From: Craterostigma plantagineum
Lineage: Eukaryota > Streptophyta > Magnoliopsida > Lamiales > Linderniaceae
DNA: 64,000 bases
Assembly: GCA_027422505.1 (NCBI GenBank)
Contig: JAPQWV010000017.1
Coordinates: 12,339,501-12,403,500 of the forward strand
Direction: 5' to 3'
Shown piece by piece: positions 9,674-21,056 of the stretch; position 1 is the first letter of the stretch, and each line of letters begins with the position of its first letter. The position numbers and the translations under genes are program-made. The notes beneath the pieces are model-generated. The model saw nothing but the letters and a program-made list of their open reading frames with translations. It had not been told where the DNA came from and did no database searches.

Positions 9674-11572
9674 TCATCTAATCGATCCTCCATCAGGTGG
9701 CTGTGACGCACCCGCCACCTGCCGAACACCGTCCGGTTGCGTCTCCTCTCTCTGAACCACAGCCGATGCCCAATCCGTGTCTCCCTTGGCTCCCGTGAAT
9801 CGCTCCCTCAGCGCCGTTGTCGGCTGCCCCATAACCATGACAGCCTTACCATGAGCGCCCACTTGGTGCCATTCGGTTTGGTTTCCTCCGCCCCCCTCGC
9901 CGATCCCTGCAAACCTGTCGTGGGGCATCCCGGGCCGTCGATCTCCCAAGAGGGGCCACGGGCCTTTTGTGTGTAGGAGGGCCATGAGGCCCTCGCATAG
10001 TTGAAGCGGGTGCTGCCGGCATCGCCTTTTGTTTGGGTTGCGCCTGCCTTGTAGGACATTGTGCTTCCCCATGAGCCCAAGACACACACGAACCACACTT
10101 GGTTGGCTTCCACTCATACTCCACCCTCACCGGTATAAGGCTAGATGGGGCCCCAGTCTCGGTCGGCATCTCAATGTGGACCGTCTCTACAAATGGCATA
10201 GATAGCGATTTCATGACGCACACACGTGCATAGTCAATGCGTTCCCCTTTCGCCGTGATCCCATCGGCAAAGAGCGGTTTCCCAACTCCACTCGTTACCA
10301 CATCCAAGCCCGCTTTTGTCCAGAACTCACTTGGGACGTTCCATAACTTCACCCATAGCGGGACCTCAACAATCTCTTTTCGTTCCACCGACATCCCCGG
10401 GTGCCAAACATCCAAGAACAAAGGCTGCCCCTGAAAAAGCCACGGGCCGCCGTTCATGGTTGCGGCCGATTCAAACCGAAAGCGAAAGAACCCTTTTGTA
10501 GTAGCACGGACCTCCGCTATGTCCATCCATTGCGCCCTCACATACCGTTCGGCGAACGGGAAGTAGGGTTTGCGGCCGAGAAAATACCCAACTAAAGTAT
10601 GCGCCCATCAAGCGAAGCCTTGTTACCTCCCACGTCGGAGAGACTATAGTAATTCCTTCAGGTGTTATCTTAGGAGCAACGTAGTCAAGGACAAGCCGGC
10701 GCTGCACTATCTTCCCATGTACTCGCTTTGGTTCAGCCGTAGCCGAACCTCTGTCCACATCAGCAAAGGACACCTCCGATACGCCGTGCGCACCCGCCTT
10801 GGTCTGAGCACCCAGCCAATCCGTTGAAACTTTCCTTGCCACTACAGCAGCAAACGACGTAGTGGGGACTAGCTCAGGTGTCGGTGCAAATTGCTGCATA
10901 ATCACCGACGGGTCTGTAGGCAGTATTTTAGCCTGAGAAACCCTAACCAACACATGATCCCCGATGGCTGCTGATGCGGACGCCGCGCCCATCCCCAGCC
11001 CATTAAGCGACGACCTGCCATTAGCAATGCCGTCTTCGTCAACCCGCTCATCATCAGTAGCCGCGCCCATGTCCACGAAACGTCGGCCCGTCATACGATT
11101 AGGTGGTGGAGTATCCGGGCGGCCCCACTGCTGCCGTCGCTTAGGATTGCGGAGTATGCCTTTAAACGGACCAGGCACACTGACTCGCCTAGGTGGAGAT
11201 CCCGTCAAAAGCCTAGGCCCAACCAGCCCAACCGTCGTATCTAAGGCCGCTGTTGCCCTACCCGAACGATCTGCGGTGCCTCCCACCGCTTCTGATAGCA
11301 CAATCCCCGATTCAGATCGACCTTGCACCATAGCAGATCCTTGGACCGACCATCTCCATCGCACATGTCCACATCATCCCATGAACCTTGCTATACATCG
11401 CTCGGAATCGGTCTCCATCGAAGCAAGCTGCAAATTCCGGGTATGCCGCGCAGAGGACCTCCAGATCAGGCACGACCCTTGCAGCCCTAGGCCCCTTCGT
11501 TGAAGATTCGCTCGCAGCTTGATCCTTCTCCACCATCGCTTGATTCTCCGCCATCAGATGAACACAACCCAC
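9674..11572 (-). pseudogene. LINE ORF1 (DUF4283-like, CCHC knuckle)
   Basis: The start is near 11572. Residues encoded at 10541-10120 contain FFRFRFESAATMNGGPWLF, PLWVKLWNVPSEFW and IDYARVCVMKS, which are the hallmarks of the DUF4283 region of plant LINE gag-like proteins. CGSCVSWAHGEAQC follows, a perfect CX2CX4HX4C knuckle. The segment at 11364-10471 is low in complexity. Its role in the family is to coat the element RNA. Frames change at about 10500 and 9850, so it is broken. Confidence 0.85.
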
Positions 11573-11754
11573 GTACGAAACCCGCCCACTCCGGATTAAT
11601 GAATATGGACACCACGATCGCCGGCCACCAATGGTGATCGGAAACGAAGGCGATCAGACGTTAAACCGTGTGAGAAATTTGAATTCCCGCCTACTTTGTG
11701 ATAAATGGACACACTTGAGGTGTAAAACGAAAAAACCCTTAGTAAGACGTTTTT

Positions 11755-11770
11755 GCAGAGCGGTCATGTT
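11755..11770. repeat. Target site duplication of the LINE, right copy
   Basis: Exact repeat of 6539-6554 (GCAGAGCGGTCATGTT). It restores the reading of the interrupted gene. Confidence 0.95.
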
Positions 11771-14700
11771 AACCTTCTTCATGTTGCTCTCCAGAGCCAT
11801 CTGAAGGTCGTGTGTGGCAAAGTACTTGACTTGGCGCATCATGGACGGTAGAGTCCCTCGAGTCCTTCTTTCTTGATGAAGCCTTAAGGACCTTTGTACT
11901 TTTCCACGTACAGCTGATAGAGACGGTATACCTCATCAGCAGGGATATACGGTAGGTCGCTCTCACTTAGATCTTCTTGTGTTCTATCTACTCGCTCGAT
12001 GGTGTAGTGAGGTGTTGGAAGTCCTCCTTTTGCACAGTATACGCTGAATAGTTGGCATATTGGGGAGAGACTCTTATAGTGTCTCTTGACTTGTTCTTTA
12101 GTCATCCCAGCCTTACATCAGGTCCAAGTTTGGTCAGCATCCAGAGGTAGGTCATCCTCTTCTACTGATCCCAGTGAGAGATTCCTCTCAGCTCGAACTC
12201 GTTCGGCTTCTTAACTCTCTCCGGTGACCTCCAAATGTTTTCACGAACTTCCTCAAGGAAGGGAATTTCTATTTGGATGTACTCCCACGGCGTGTCGATC
12301 CGAACGGTCCCTGGCATTTGTCTCGTGGGGGAAGCCGCTCGTTGCGCGATCAACTCTGGTAGCCTTGGGATTTCTTGTTGGGTCTTCTCCTTCCTGAAGC
12401 TCGTTGTCTTCTAAGATCATAAGGTCTATGGAGGCTTCTTGTAGGAAATTCCGAACGTCCTGAAGTCGTTGTCTTTGATGCTCCTCGGGCATGGAATGGG
12501 TCATCCACAATCCTTCGAAGATGTATTTGTGGATTGACGCCATGTCCTGAGGGGCCCGGTTGGTCTGGAGCGACCGAGGGAGTAGCTTGAGTAGCTGCTA
12601 GGGCTATGAGCATCGCAGCACTTGCTTCTTCTTCCGAAAGCAAGGGGCTTGTAAAGGTCGGTGGGGTGGATGGGATCGACGGAGGCGTTCTGATGGTGGG
12701 TTGGTAGAATGGGCTTAGAGGTTGTGTGTGGCGCGAGGTGGTGGTGGTTTGTGTAGTGGGTTGTGAGGTTTCTCCGGCTCCAGTTCTTGTCTGCACAGAG
12801 CCCGAGCCTTGGCCTTGTTCTTGTCCACTCGTAGATGTCCGTTGCCTCTTCTCCGCCTCATGAGGGTCGTGATCATCAGGATCGTCATGTCTGCGTCTTG
12901 AGTGGGAGCTTTGGCCTCGGCAAGTTTCAGTAGGTGGCTCAGGACGATCCACCAATCGCCTATAAAGAGATTCTTCTTGAGGCGACCGGACGGATAGGCC
13001 GATCAGCCGGGCGAGTAGAATGTCATGGAGCTCGGTTAGGGGTATGGTGTACGGGTTGATGAGGATGGATGAATTTTGTAGAGGGTCGGTGGGAGTGGGT
13101 TGCGGAGGTGTGAGGTTGGGTTGTGACGAGGTGCCTTCGGAGACAGGTGCTTTCCCGGTGTCTCTGCGGTATGTCTCTATGGCAGTAAGAACTCTCTCCG
13201 TTATTTTGTCTTCAAGCGATTGAACAGCAGCGGAGAGAGCAGCTTGAAATTGCTCATTCGTCACAAATGGTGCGGACGTCTCCGAGGATGGACCAGGACG
13301 ACTGATGTCGCCTGTTAGCAACCCTTGAGCAGACACCAGCTCCTCAGGTTGGCTCACAGTCACTTGAGGTTGTGACTGTACGAGACTTCCACCCAATCCT
13401 TGAGTTGAATCTGAAAGATTCTCCTCTATGGGTGTTACGACAGGCTCGGTTTGGACCTGCGAACCAGACACCAGTAGTGGTTGTTGCGGCTCAAGATTGA
13501 GCGAAGAGGTGCCGACAACACTTGATGAAGTGAGCAGCGTGGTATCTGATGTGATGGTGACGGCGGAGAAGAGGGACTCCATTTGTATACTAAGTCATCT
13601 GGGAGTCCGTCTTATTAGGCTAATCTCATCATCTGACTCCGTGTCGGATGGGGTAGCTGTGAGGAGTGGGGTCACGTTCAACATCCCCTAGAGCCTGATC
13701 CGTCACCAGTGGGAGCGGGCTCTACCCCATTTCTGTCTCGGGCTGTGCTTCTTGTTGAAGAACCTCCTCAATGGTTTCTTCGAGCACGCCTACATGTACG
13801 TTCACTTCCACTTGAAATGTTTCGTTAGGAGCTTCTTGTTCCAACTCTGCAGCCACAACATCAATCAGCGTGGCGTCTATGTCAGGAATTTCTTCGTCCT
13901 GAGTTGGTAGCTCCTGCTCGAGCTACTGGGCCACTTCATCAATCAACATGGCTTTAGGGCTTTGGTGTTGTTGCGGTTGGGGAGGGCTAACTCCAAAGTC
14001 GTCGGGGGCCCTCTAATCATCTCTTCGGTGAGGTGGTTCTCCCGACAGTACCTCTGATATTCAGCTCCTGTGGGGTCAGCAAGCCGAAGAAGGTTTAGTG
14101 GAATGGGCATGGAAGGCTGAGCTAGGTCTACCAGCCTTGGGTTGTGGAAGAACTTGAGCCTTGGTGGCTGATAGTTTTTTCCCAGAGGCAGGCGAGGAAT
14201 GTTCTGCTCGTGCATCTCCATGTGTTGGCGGATGATGACGGAGAACCATTTTGCATACGGCAAGTTTTTGGACCGTTTGTTCTCCTTTTGTCTGATCTGT
14301 TCTGCGAGGTCATTTCAGATCAGCTGGGCGAAATCGTAATTTCGCAAGAACACGACTCCGTGAAATATCCGGAGGATGTGGCCGTTGCCTTTGTCGAAGG
14401 CCGCGTGCTTCGGTGATAGACACTTGTTCACAATCCCGAACAATGTCTTCCACGGGTGAGTGATACCGTTGCTCTGGACCTGAGCTAGCTTGGTGAACGG
14501 CGGACGGTACCCCATCAGGAGGAAATCAGTCACCAGTTCTTCATCTGATGGGAGGGGGTCGTAGTTTTGGCTGTGAGGGAGGTCAAGTAGAGCTCTGAAC
14601 TCGTTCTTGCCCATGCAGACGTGCCTCGTCCCTACAACCGTCGTGAAATGGTATGCCCCGTCCAAAATGAGGCTCTTGATCATCCCCCAAAACTGCTGGA

Positions 14701-14884
14701 GGTAGACCATCGGCACTGATGCCGTCACTGTAAGTGCATGCCATAGTGGATGGCCTTGCAGAATGGACACGATTATGTCGTCTGGACACCAGAAGGTGGT
14801 CATGTCTAATTGGAAGTTTGTGTCGTGGACGTTGAGATATAATGTCTTCTCGTATATGTGGTTATATGTAGGATAGCGATCCAT
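11755..14884 (-). pseudogene. 5' part of the gene of a non-autonomous (LARD-like) copia-type element
   Basis: A single degenerate gene read leftward from a start at 14884. The N-terminal 190 residues are the best kept: TTFWCPDDIIVSILQGHPLW, VPMVYLQQFWGMIK, HPWKTLFGIVNKCLSPKHAAFDK and RIFHGVVFLRNYDFAQLI. A Trp-to-stop change (TGA near 14312) follows, and the frame goes on as LAEQI..NLPYAKWFSVIIRQH. The middle (13582-12350) is Q/T/P/S-rich, with an acidic-basic patch. The 12353-11884 part has WEYIQIEIPFLEEVRENIW and LPYIPADEVYRLYQLYVEKY. The final part continues across the LINE at 6554. From memory, proteins of this sort are common as 'hypothetical' ORFs of large non-autonomous LTR elements in asterid genomes. 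No RT, integrase or protease motif is present and the function is unknown. Confidence 0.65.
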
Positions 14885-17328
14885 CTGGAAAATAAGAGAT
14901 ATAAAAGTTCATTAGTTCATAATTTTGATTTAAGTCGAAAATCGATTTATTTTCATCAAACTATAATATTGTAACAAGTCATAACTTGTTTGATGAATTT
15001 TGAATTGAAATCGTGTAGTATGCATATGGTATAATTGATTTTGAAAAATGTAATGCCATGTTTGTAATTTCGAATGAAACATATAACGCGTGGAAAAAAC
15101 TTCGAAATTTTCTTAAATGTTTGATCGTGGAAAAAGTCACTGTTCATGTCGAGATAATTTTCGCTCGAAAAATTTGATATTCAAATTGATTTCCTATGCA
15201 TTGATTTCAATTGAAATAACTCCGTGTAATTTTGCGATCGAGAAAATTTTATTCGCTAATGTTCGCTACAGTGTAAAAGATTCAGAGAGAAAGCTTCTAA
15301 GTGTTGAAATTGGAATCGTGAGACTGTAGCCGATCAATTTTACGATCGAGAAAAATCCCGTTTAAATTTACGATCGAGAAATTATTTCTCAGGTAAATTT
15401 ACTATCGAAAAATTTTCCTTGATTGAATAAAATTTTTCGATTTCAAATTTGTCGAGCGGTACGTGATTTTCGATCCTAAGTGAAGTTTTCGCTGCGATAT
15501 TTTTCTATAGAGAAATTAGTCAACGAAAGAAAAACTAAGTCAATCGTCGAGAAATTTTCCGATTAATTAAAACCTAAGCGGCGAATTCTACGATCGAAAA
15601 ATTACGCTTTGAAAATTAATTTGTCCCTGCTAAATTTTTGCGATCTAAATAAAATGAAATCGAAAAATCTATTTTGTGATAGTAAGTTTTACGCTCGATC
15701 TAATTTGCATCTAAATTGTCAATTCAGCGCTTAAATTTTTCGCTTGCAAGAAAATCCTAATTAGATTTCTCGATGGTAAGTGATTTGTCAGTCAAAATCT
15801 TCTTTCTTAGCTACTAAGTCAGAATTTAGTGATCGAAAACTAATTCGATACAAACAGTATCTCAATTGAATCGGAATTCAATTAAGATTCTTTGAGATCG
15901 ACAAAGTTCTTCAATAGCTTTAAACATTCAAATACCCAGTTTCTTTCAAAACTCAACTTAGTGGTCTAAGATGCTGATTTTCCGAAAGTTTAAACTACCA
16001 GATAAAAAAAAAACGAAACTATCTTAAGTGCAGGCATTAACCCAGATAAAACTCGTAAACATGCCTAAATCACTATAAAACAGTATACGGTTTTCTCAGT
16101 TTGAAGAACAGTCGAGAATCTAATCCTAATCACGCGAAAAACTACAAAATGCAGATGCTAACGAAATTAAATCACACGCAAATGTCAAAGAATCTCATTT
16201 CTACCTTAAACAGACAAGTTGTTGAAAATCGAAAGATTTTTGAGAAAGTTGAACTATCTGTGAAAGTTTTTCGCGAGAGAAATTTTTGCGATTTAGGGTT
16301 GCGTGAGAAAAAGTTTTTCGACTGACAAAAAGGTGAACTTTTATTAATTCGCTGTAAGTCAATGTTGGGTTTGCGATTTGACAATTTGCGATTAAATGGA
16401 TCAGGCCCATTACTATTTGCGCTCGAGAAATTTTTGATTCGAAAATTGCTCTTCAATTCAATTTTCTCGATCGCAAATTATCGCGGCTAATGAAAATCGT
16501 TCCCAACACTGTTTACGATCGAGAAACTTATGATCGCAAATTAATTCTTATGCTCAGTTTCTCGATAGTAAGTACTTCTATTCAGATTGACCCCTATTTC
16601 AAATAAAATCGCATTTGTAAAGCTCCCCCTCAGAATTAAAATAAATGCAATTAACTCCCTGGATTTTGTGTGTAGCAACGTCTAGCTCCCTTGGCAAAAA
16701 AAATCTGTACCACTTAGAGAGAAAAAAAAACGTTAGAAATAATAGAGTTAATCAACAATTATTTTTGGCATGTTTTACTTTGAAATATATGGTCTGTGAC
16801 AATAGCTCCTTGTCTTGTAGTGTCGACGTCTCACTCTGTTTGAAGAAATCTGAAATACTTAGAGGAAAACGTCAAAAATATTTGGAGCTAATGCACGATT
16901 TTTATATTTACTCCCCCTCAAATAATGCGCAAGAATTGACTTAAAATGCAAACTTATGAAATCAATTCAAGTAACGAACATAAGATACGCAATATACCTA
17001 GTAAGCACATATATATGGCCCCCAAAAACATGTATTGAAGATATTGCGTGAGGGTAAGAGCAATGAAAAATTTATCGCATTTAAACAATTTAGTATCAAT
17101 GCAATCTAAAATTACATTTAGAATGTGCGATAACAAAATAAATTCGCATTTATTCAATTCAACGCATATGAAACATAATATTTCATGTCAGAATGTGCGA
17201 AATTTTTCCTTTCACGATTTTTTTTTTAATTACTATTATTACTATTATTATAGTATGGGGTCAGATTATTTTGCTTAGATCAATCGTCACACCTAAAATT
17301 TTACGAAACATTTGAAAGAAGAAAATGT
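14885..17328 (-). other. Leader-like region of the non-autonomous element, no gene seen
   Basis: AT-rich, and crowded with variants of CGATCGAGAAA and GCGATTT in both strands, like the leader at 22903-23972. Two CTCCCCCTCA stretches (about 16624 and 16911) and a small ATT repeat (17228-17252) occur. It lies immediately 5' of the 14884 start on the minus strand. No primer site or 5' LTR remains, because a gypsy LTR begins at 17329. Confidence 0.5.
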
Positions 17329-19957
17329 TGTGGCGACCCTACTTCTTAATTAGAATAATTGGCAGATTTCCGCAACGAAAGCCGCGGAGGACCCGATTTA
17401 TTAAAAACTTTTTAATGAAAATAATGTACATATATAAACTAAGCCGGGTTTACAAAATGCGTCTGTATAATACAACGGGCCGGAGCCCCAAAAATCTAAA
17501 CCCGACTATCCTACGCCCCTCCACAGGTCGCGTCCAATGTACCGCTCCGCCCTCAAAAGCCCGTGGAGTCACCGTCGCCAGCCAGCCTATATCTCAACCC
17601 TGACTCCCATCGGGGTCGGGCTCAGTCCCACCTGAAAAATATAACCCTGAGCAAAAACGCCCAGTAGGTGGCAGTAAAAACATGCAATATATGCGTGCGT
17701 GCACTCAACCCAATCCCATGACCTCACACATGAGATATGCACGCTCAACCTATCACATGTCTCATCACATAACAGGGCCCTCGGTTAGACTCAGCACCCA
17801 CGCGCGCAATGGCAAAGTATGCCATAATCATGCGGTAGCCCACGCCGGTCGTGCCGGGTCGCTCCTTCCGCACACAATCTCAACCCGACGACTTTTCCCC
17901 GAGTGGCCTACCACCAACCCGGGTAGACAGGAATCTCACATCCGTCGGCCGTCCCTGAGCCAAATAATATCCGGTGGTGTGCACCTCGGGTGGCTCAATC
18001 ACGAGTAGATGGGTGTCGCAAACCCCCTCTCCCACAAGGTGCTACACGAGTCTAACCTCGACGACCAATAAAGGTCACTCTACCCCACTCAACCGACACC
18101 GTAAGGTGTCACCGTACAAATACGGTACCATCATCTCTCCCGTGCATGTCGTGAAATGCACATATAATAAATCACATAAAATACGTACATTGAAATCACG
18201 TAATCGTATAGTATTTAAACTAGGCCGATGGTTTAAACATCCAAAAATAATATTTATAATTTAAAATATGGGTTGACCCGAAAATATATGTTATAATACG
18301 AAAATATTTTATTTAAAAGTAATTTGGGCTTAAAACTATTTATTTAAAATATTTGGGCCTGAAATACGGCAAAAGCCCAAAATTTAATTCGTTGGTCAAC
18401 TCACACCAAAATCGGTCAAAGTCCAATATAAAATCGCCCGAAACCCACTTGGTCAACTCGCGAAAGTCGAGTCAACACCCGATTTCACGATTCGCCCGAT
18501 TCTACGTTAGAAACTCTGGTCAACCCGCGAAAGTAAGGTCAACGCCCGATTTCGCAAAGCTTTCGGCGATTTCGCAAATCGCCCGATTTGACGCTGAAGC
18601 TCGATTTGATCTCACGAATCGCCCGATTCCTCTCACAGGAATCACCCCGCGATTTGAAATCGGCCCGCGAAACCCAAAATCGGCTCGACCACAACTCGCG
18701 AAATGCTTCAGCCCGCGAAACCTGAACTCTGGCCCGCGAAACTCATTTTTTTACATACTGCGAAAATCTATTTTGGCCCGCGAAAAACTTTCACAACCCG
18801 AAATTCCAATCGGCCGAAATTGAATCGAAACTTAGAATCGATCGAAATTACCTATCACTTAAAAATTATTTCACCCGCTTTACAAATCAAACACCGGCCA
18901 ATTTAAAATCGCCCGAAACTTATAATCTGCCCGAAACTAATAATCGATCGAAACTAATAATCGCCCGAAACCTATCAATTTCACGACTACTGTTTCATCG
19001 AATCTCAAGTTCATACTAAAACCCTAATCTTTTCAGAATTTCTCCACACGAAACACATTCCAGAATTAACATAAATGCATATCAGATCATAGAACTCATA
19101 GATTGAGCTCTAACACACATCAAACCCGTCAAGAACATGTATGAAAGTTTCAAAAATCATAAAATAAATCTTTTTGAATTCGAATGACCTTTCAATCGAA
19201 TTCTAAGCATTTTTAGGAATTTAGTACAGGTTGTAGGGGTTCAAAACCACCTACCCCACGTCCTAAGCTTGTTCGAATTATTTCCTATACCAAAGATCTG
19301 CTCGAAGATGCCTCTAACTCCTTCACTGCTTGGTCGTCACTTCTTATAAACAATCTTTTAATCCCATGCCAATAAATATTCAAGCTTACGAAGACTTATA
19401 AATTAGAACTAGATAGGATTCTTACCTCTCTAACTTAGCTTGAAATTAATTTCCTAAGATGAAAGTCGATTAGAGTTTAAAGCTTTCCAAGAATTCGCTT
19501 CTCCTTCTCTGATCATACGTCTTCTACTTGGCTGAAATAGTTCCAAACGTTTTGTATTTCTAGGTCTTATAAGTAATTAGTTACCGCACATTTTACAAGG
19601 TGATAACAAGGCCCAAACGTGTTTTACCCCAATCATTAAGAAATGCCATACTTATCTCAAGTTACTTGGGCTTTATTATCTACTTTTGGGCCAATATCTA
19701 ATTCTCAATTGGACTATATTAATTCTTATTTATTATTTGTTGCATTGGGCCTATTTATTTCTTCTTGGCCTCTTTACATCTTTTGTCCCCATTTTATCTC
19801 TTGGGCTTTCTAGATGTTCGCGGCCCATAATATTTTATTTACCTTCGGTCCTAATTATTATTTTCAGGTCACTTCCGAAACATCCGCTGTCCGAAAATTA
19901 ACTTCATTAATTTTCGAACATTACAAAATAATCCCGTATTAATTTACGGGTATTACA
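17329..19957 (-). mobile_element. Chromovirus (Ty3/gypsy) 3' LTR, 2.63 kb
   Basis: It runs from TGTGGCGACCC to TTTACGGGTATTACA, so on its own strand it reads TGTAATACCCG...GGGTCGCCACA. The left 800 bp match the solo LTR at 25163, including AGATTTCCGCAACG..GCCG and the CACAGGTC..CATGTACCG block. It is followed on the right by a polypurine tract and the pol end of the same element. The central part (18390-18990) is an array of CGCCCGATTT/CGCCCGAAA motifs. Confidence 0.88.
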
Positions 19958-19975
19958 TCCTCCCCCCCTTAAAAG
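19958..19975 (-). other. Polypurine tract of chromovirus
   Basis: On the minus strand, TTTTAAGGGGGGAGGA directly precedes the LTR start TGTAATACCCG. It follows the pol stop codon by about 30 bases. Confidence 0.88.
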
Positions 19976-21056
19976 AAATTTCGTCCCCGAAATTTAAGTC
20001 GTCTGGAACAACTCGGGGTATTTCTCGCGCATTTCGTCTTCTCGTTCCCAAGTGGCCTCTTCGACCGTTTGGTTTCGCCACAACACCTTCACTAGGGGGA
20101 TATTCTTATTCCTAAGTCGCTTCACCTTGTACATTAAAATCTCTACCGGCCTTTCTTCGTCTCACTTCGTAGCACATGACTCGGATCCGGAACGTACTTC
20201 CGTAACGTAGATACATGGAAGACGTCATGGACTTGTGCTAAAGAGGTCGGAAATTCTAGCTGGTATGCTACTTCACCGGCTCTTTTCAAAATATTGAAAG
20301 GTCCTATATATCTTGGACTCAGCTTCCCTTTCCGTCCGAATCTCTTAACTCCTTTCATCGGTGATATCTTCAAGAAGACTTGATCGCCTTCTTCAAATTC
20401 CAATGGCCTTCGTCTTTTATCTGCGTAGCTCTTCTGATGACTTTGCGCCGTTTGCATTCTCTCCCGAATTTACTAACAACTTCAGTCATCTCTCGAACCA
20501 TTTCGGGAACTAACAGCGCCTTTTCGCCGATTTCGTCCCAATGTACTGGGGATCGACATCTACGCCCATACAAGGCTTCGTAAGGTGCCATCCCGATCGT
20601 AGCTTGAAAGCTGTTGTTATACGAAAATTCGATCAATGGGAGATATTTACTCCAACTTCCTCGGAAATCCAGAACGCAAGCCCTCAACATGTCTTCGAGT
20701 GTCTGGATCGTTCTTTCCGATTGTCCATCCGTCTGGGGATGATAAGCTGAGCTAAAGGACGATTTAGTTCCTAAAGCTTTCTCTAAACTTACCCAGAATT
20801 GGGACAGAAATCTCAAGTCTCGATCTGAAACGATCGACATCGGAATTCCATGGAGTCTCACTATTTCTTGGATGTACAACTCTGCGTACTTATCCATGGA
20901 ATAGGTCGGATTAATCGGTAGAAAGTGGGCAGATTTCGTCAATCTATCAACTACCCAAATTGCATCATGTCCTTTCACCGTCTTGGGTAATCCTACTACA
21001 AAGTCCATTGATATATGGTTCCACTTCCACTCAGGAATCGTCAAAGGTTGCAATGA
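19976..21056 (-). pseudogene. Chromovirus integrase core, C-terminal domain and chromodomain (5'-truncated pol)
   Basis: Minus-strand order: IPEWKWNHISMDFVVGLPK and [19 protein letters not shown] (first integrase Asp), IVSDRDLRFLSQFW (second Asp), AYHPQTDGQSERTIQTLEDM (catalytic Glu), NNSFQATIGMAPYEALYGRR, then EGDQVFLKISPMKGVKRFG, GKLSPRYIGPFNIL and DVFHVSTLRKYVPD (GPY/F-type C-terminal region). A chromodomain trace with EEATWE-like spacing lies near 19990-20110. The integrase inserts cDNA, and the chromodomain guides it to heterochromatin. A frameshift lies near 20460-20480. RT, RNase H and gag are absent, because at about 21056 the frame passes straight into a copia gag. Confidence 0.88.

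Larger units (their letters stand above)
6555..11754 (-). mobile_element. L1-type LINE, 5.2 kb, inserted in a retrotransposon gene
   Basis: The element lies between perfect 16-bp target duplications, with a short poly(T) at its left end (the 3' poly(A) on the minus strand). In minus-strand order it contains ORF1 (DUF4283-like RNA-binding region and a CCHC knuckle), the start of an apurinic endonuclease, a reverse transcriptase, and a C-terminal zinc-binding domain. The endonuclease has lost its middle and the frames are broken, so it cannot move by itself. Its GC content is clearly higher than that of the AT-rich LTR material around it. The perfect duplication suggests a recent insertion, or chance preservation. 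Confidence 0.93.
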
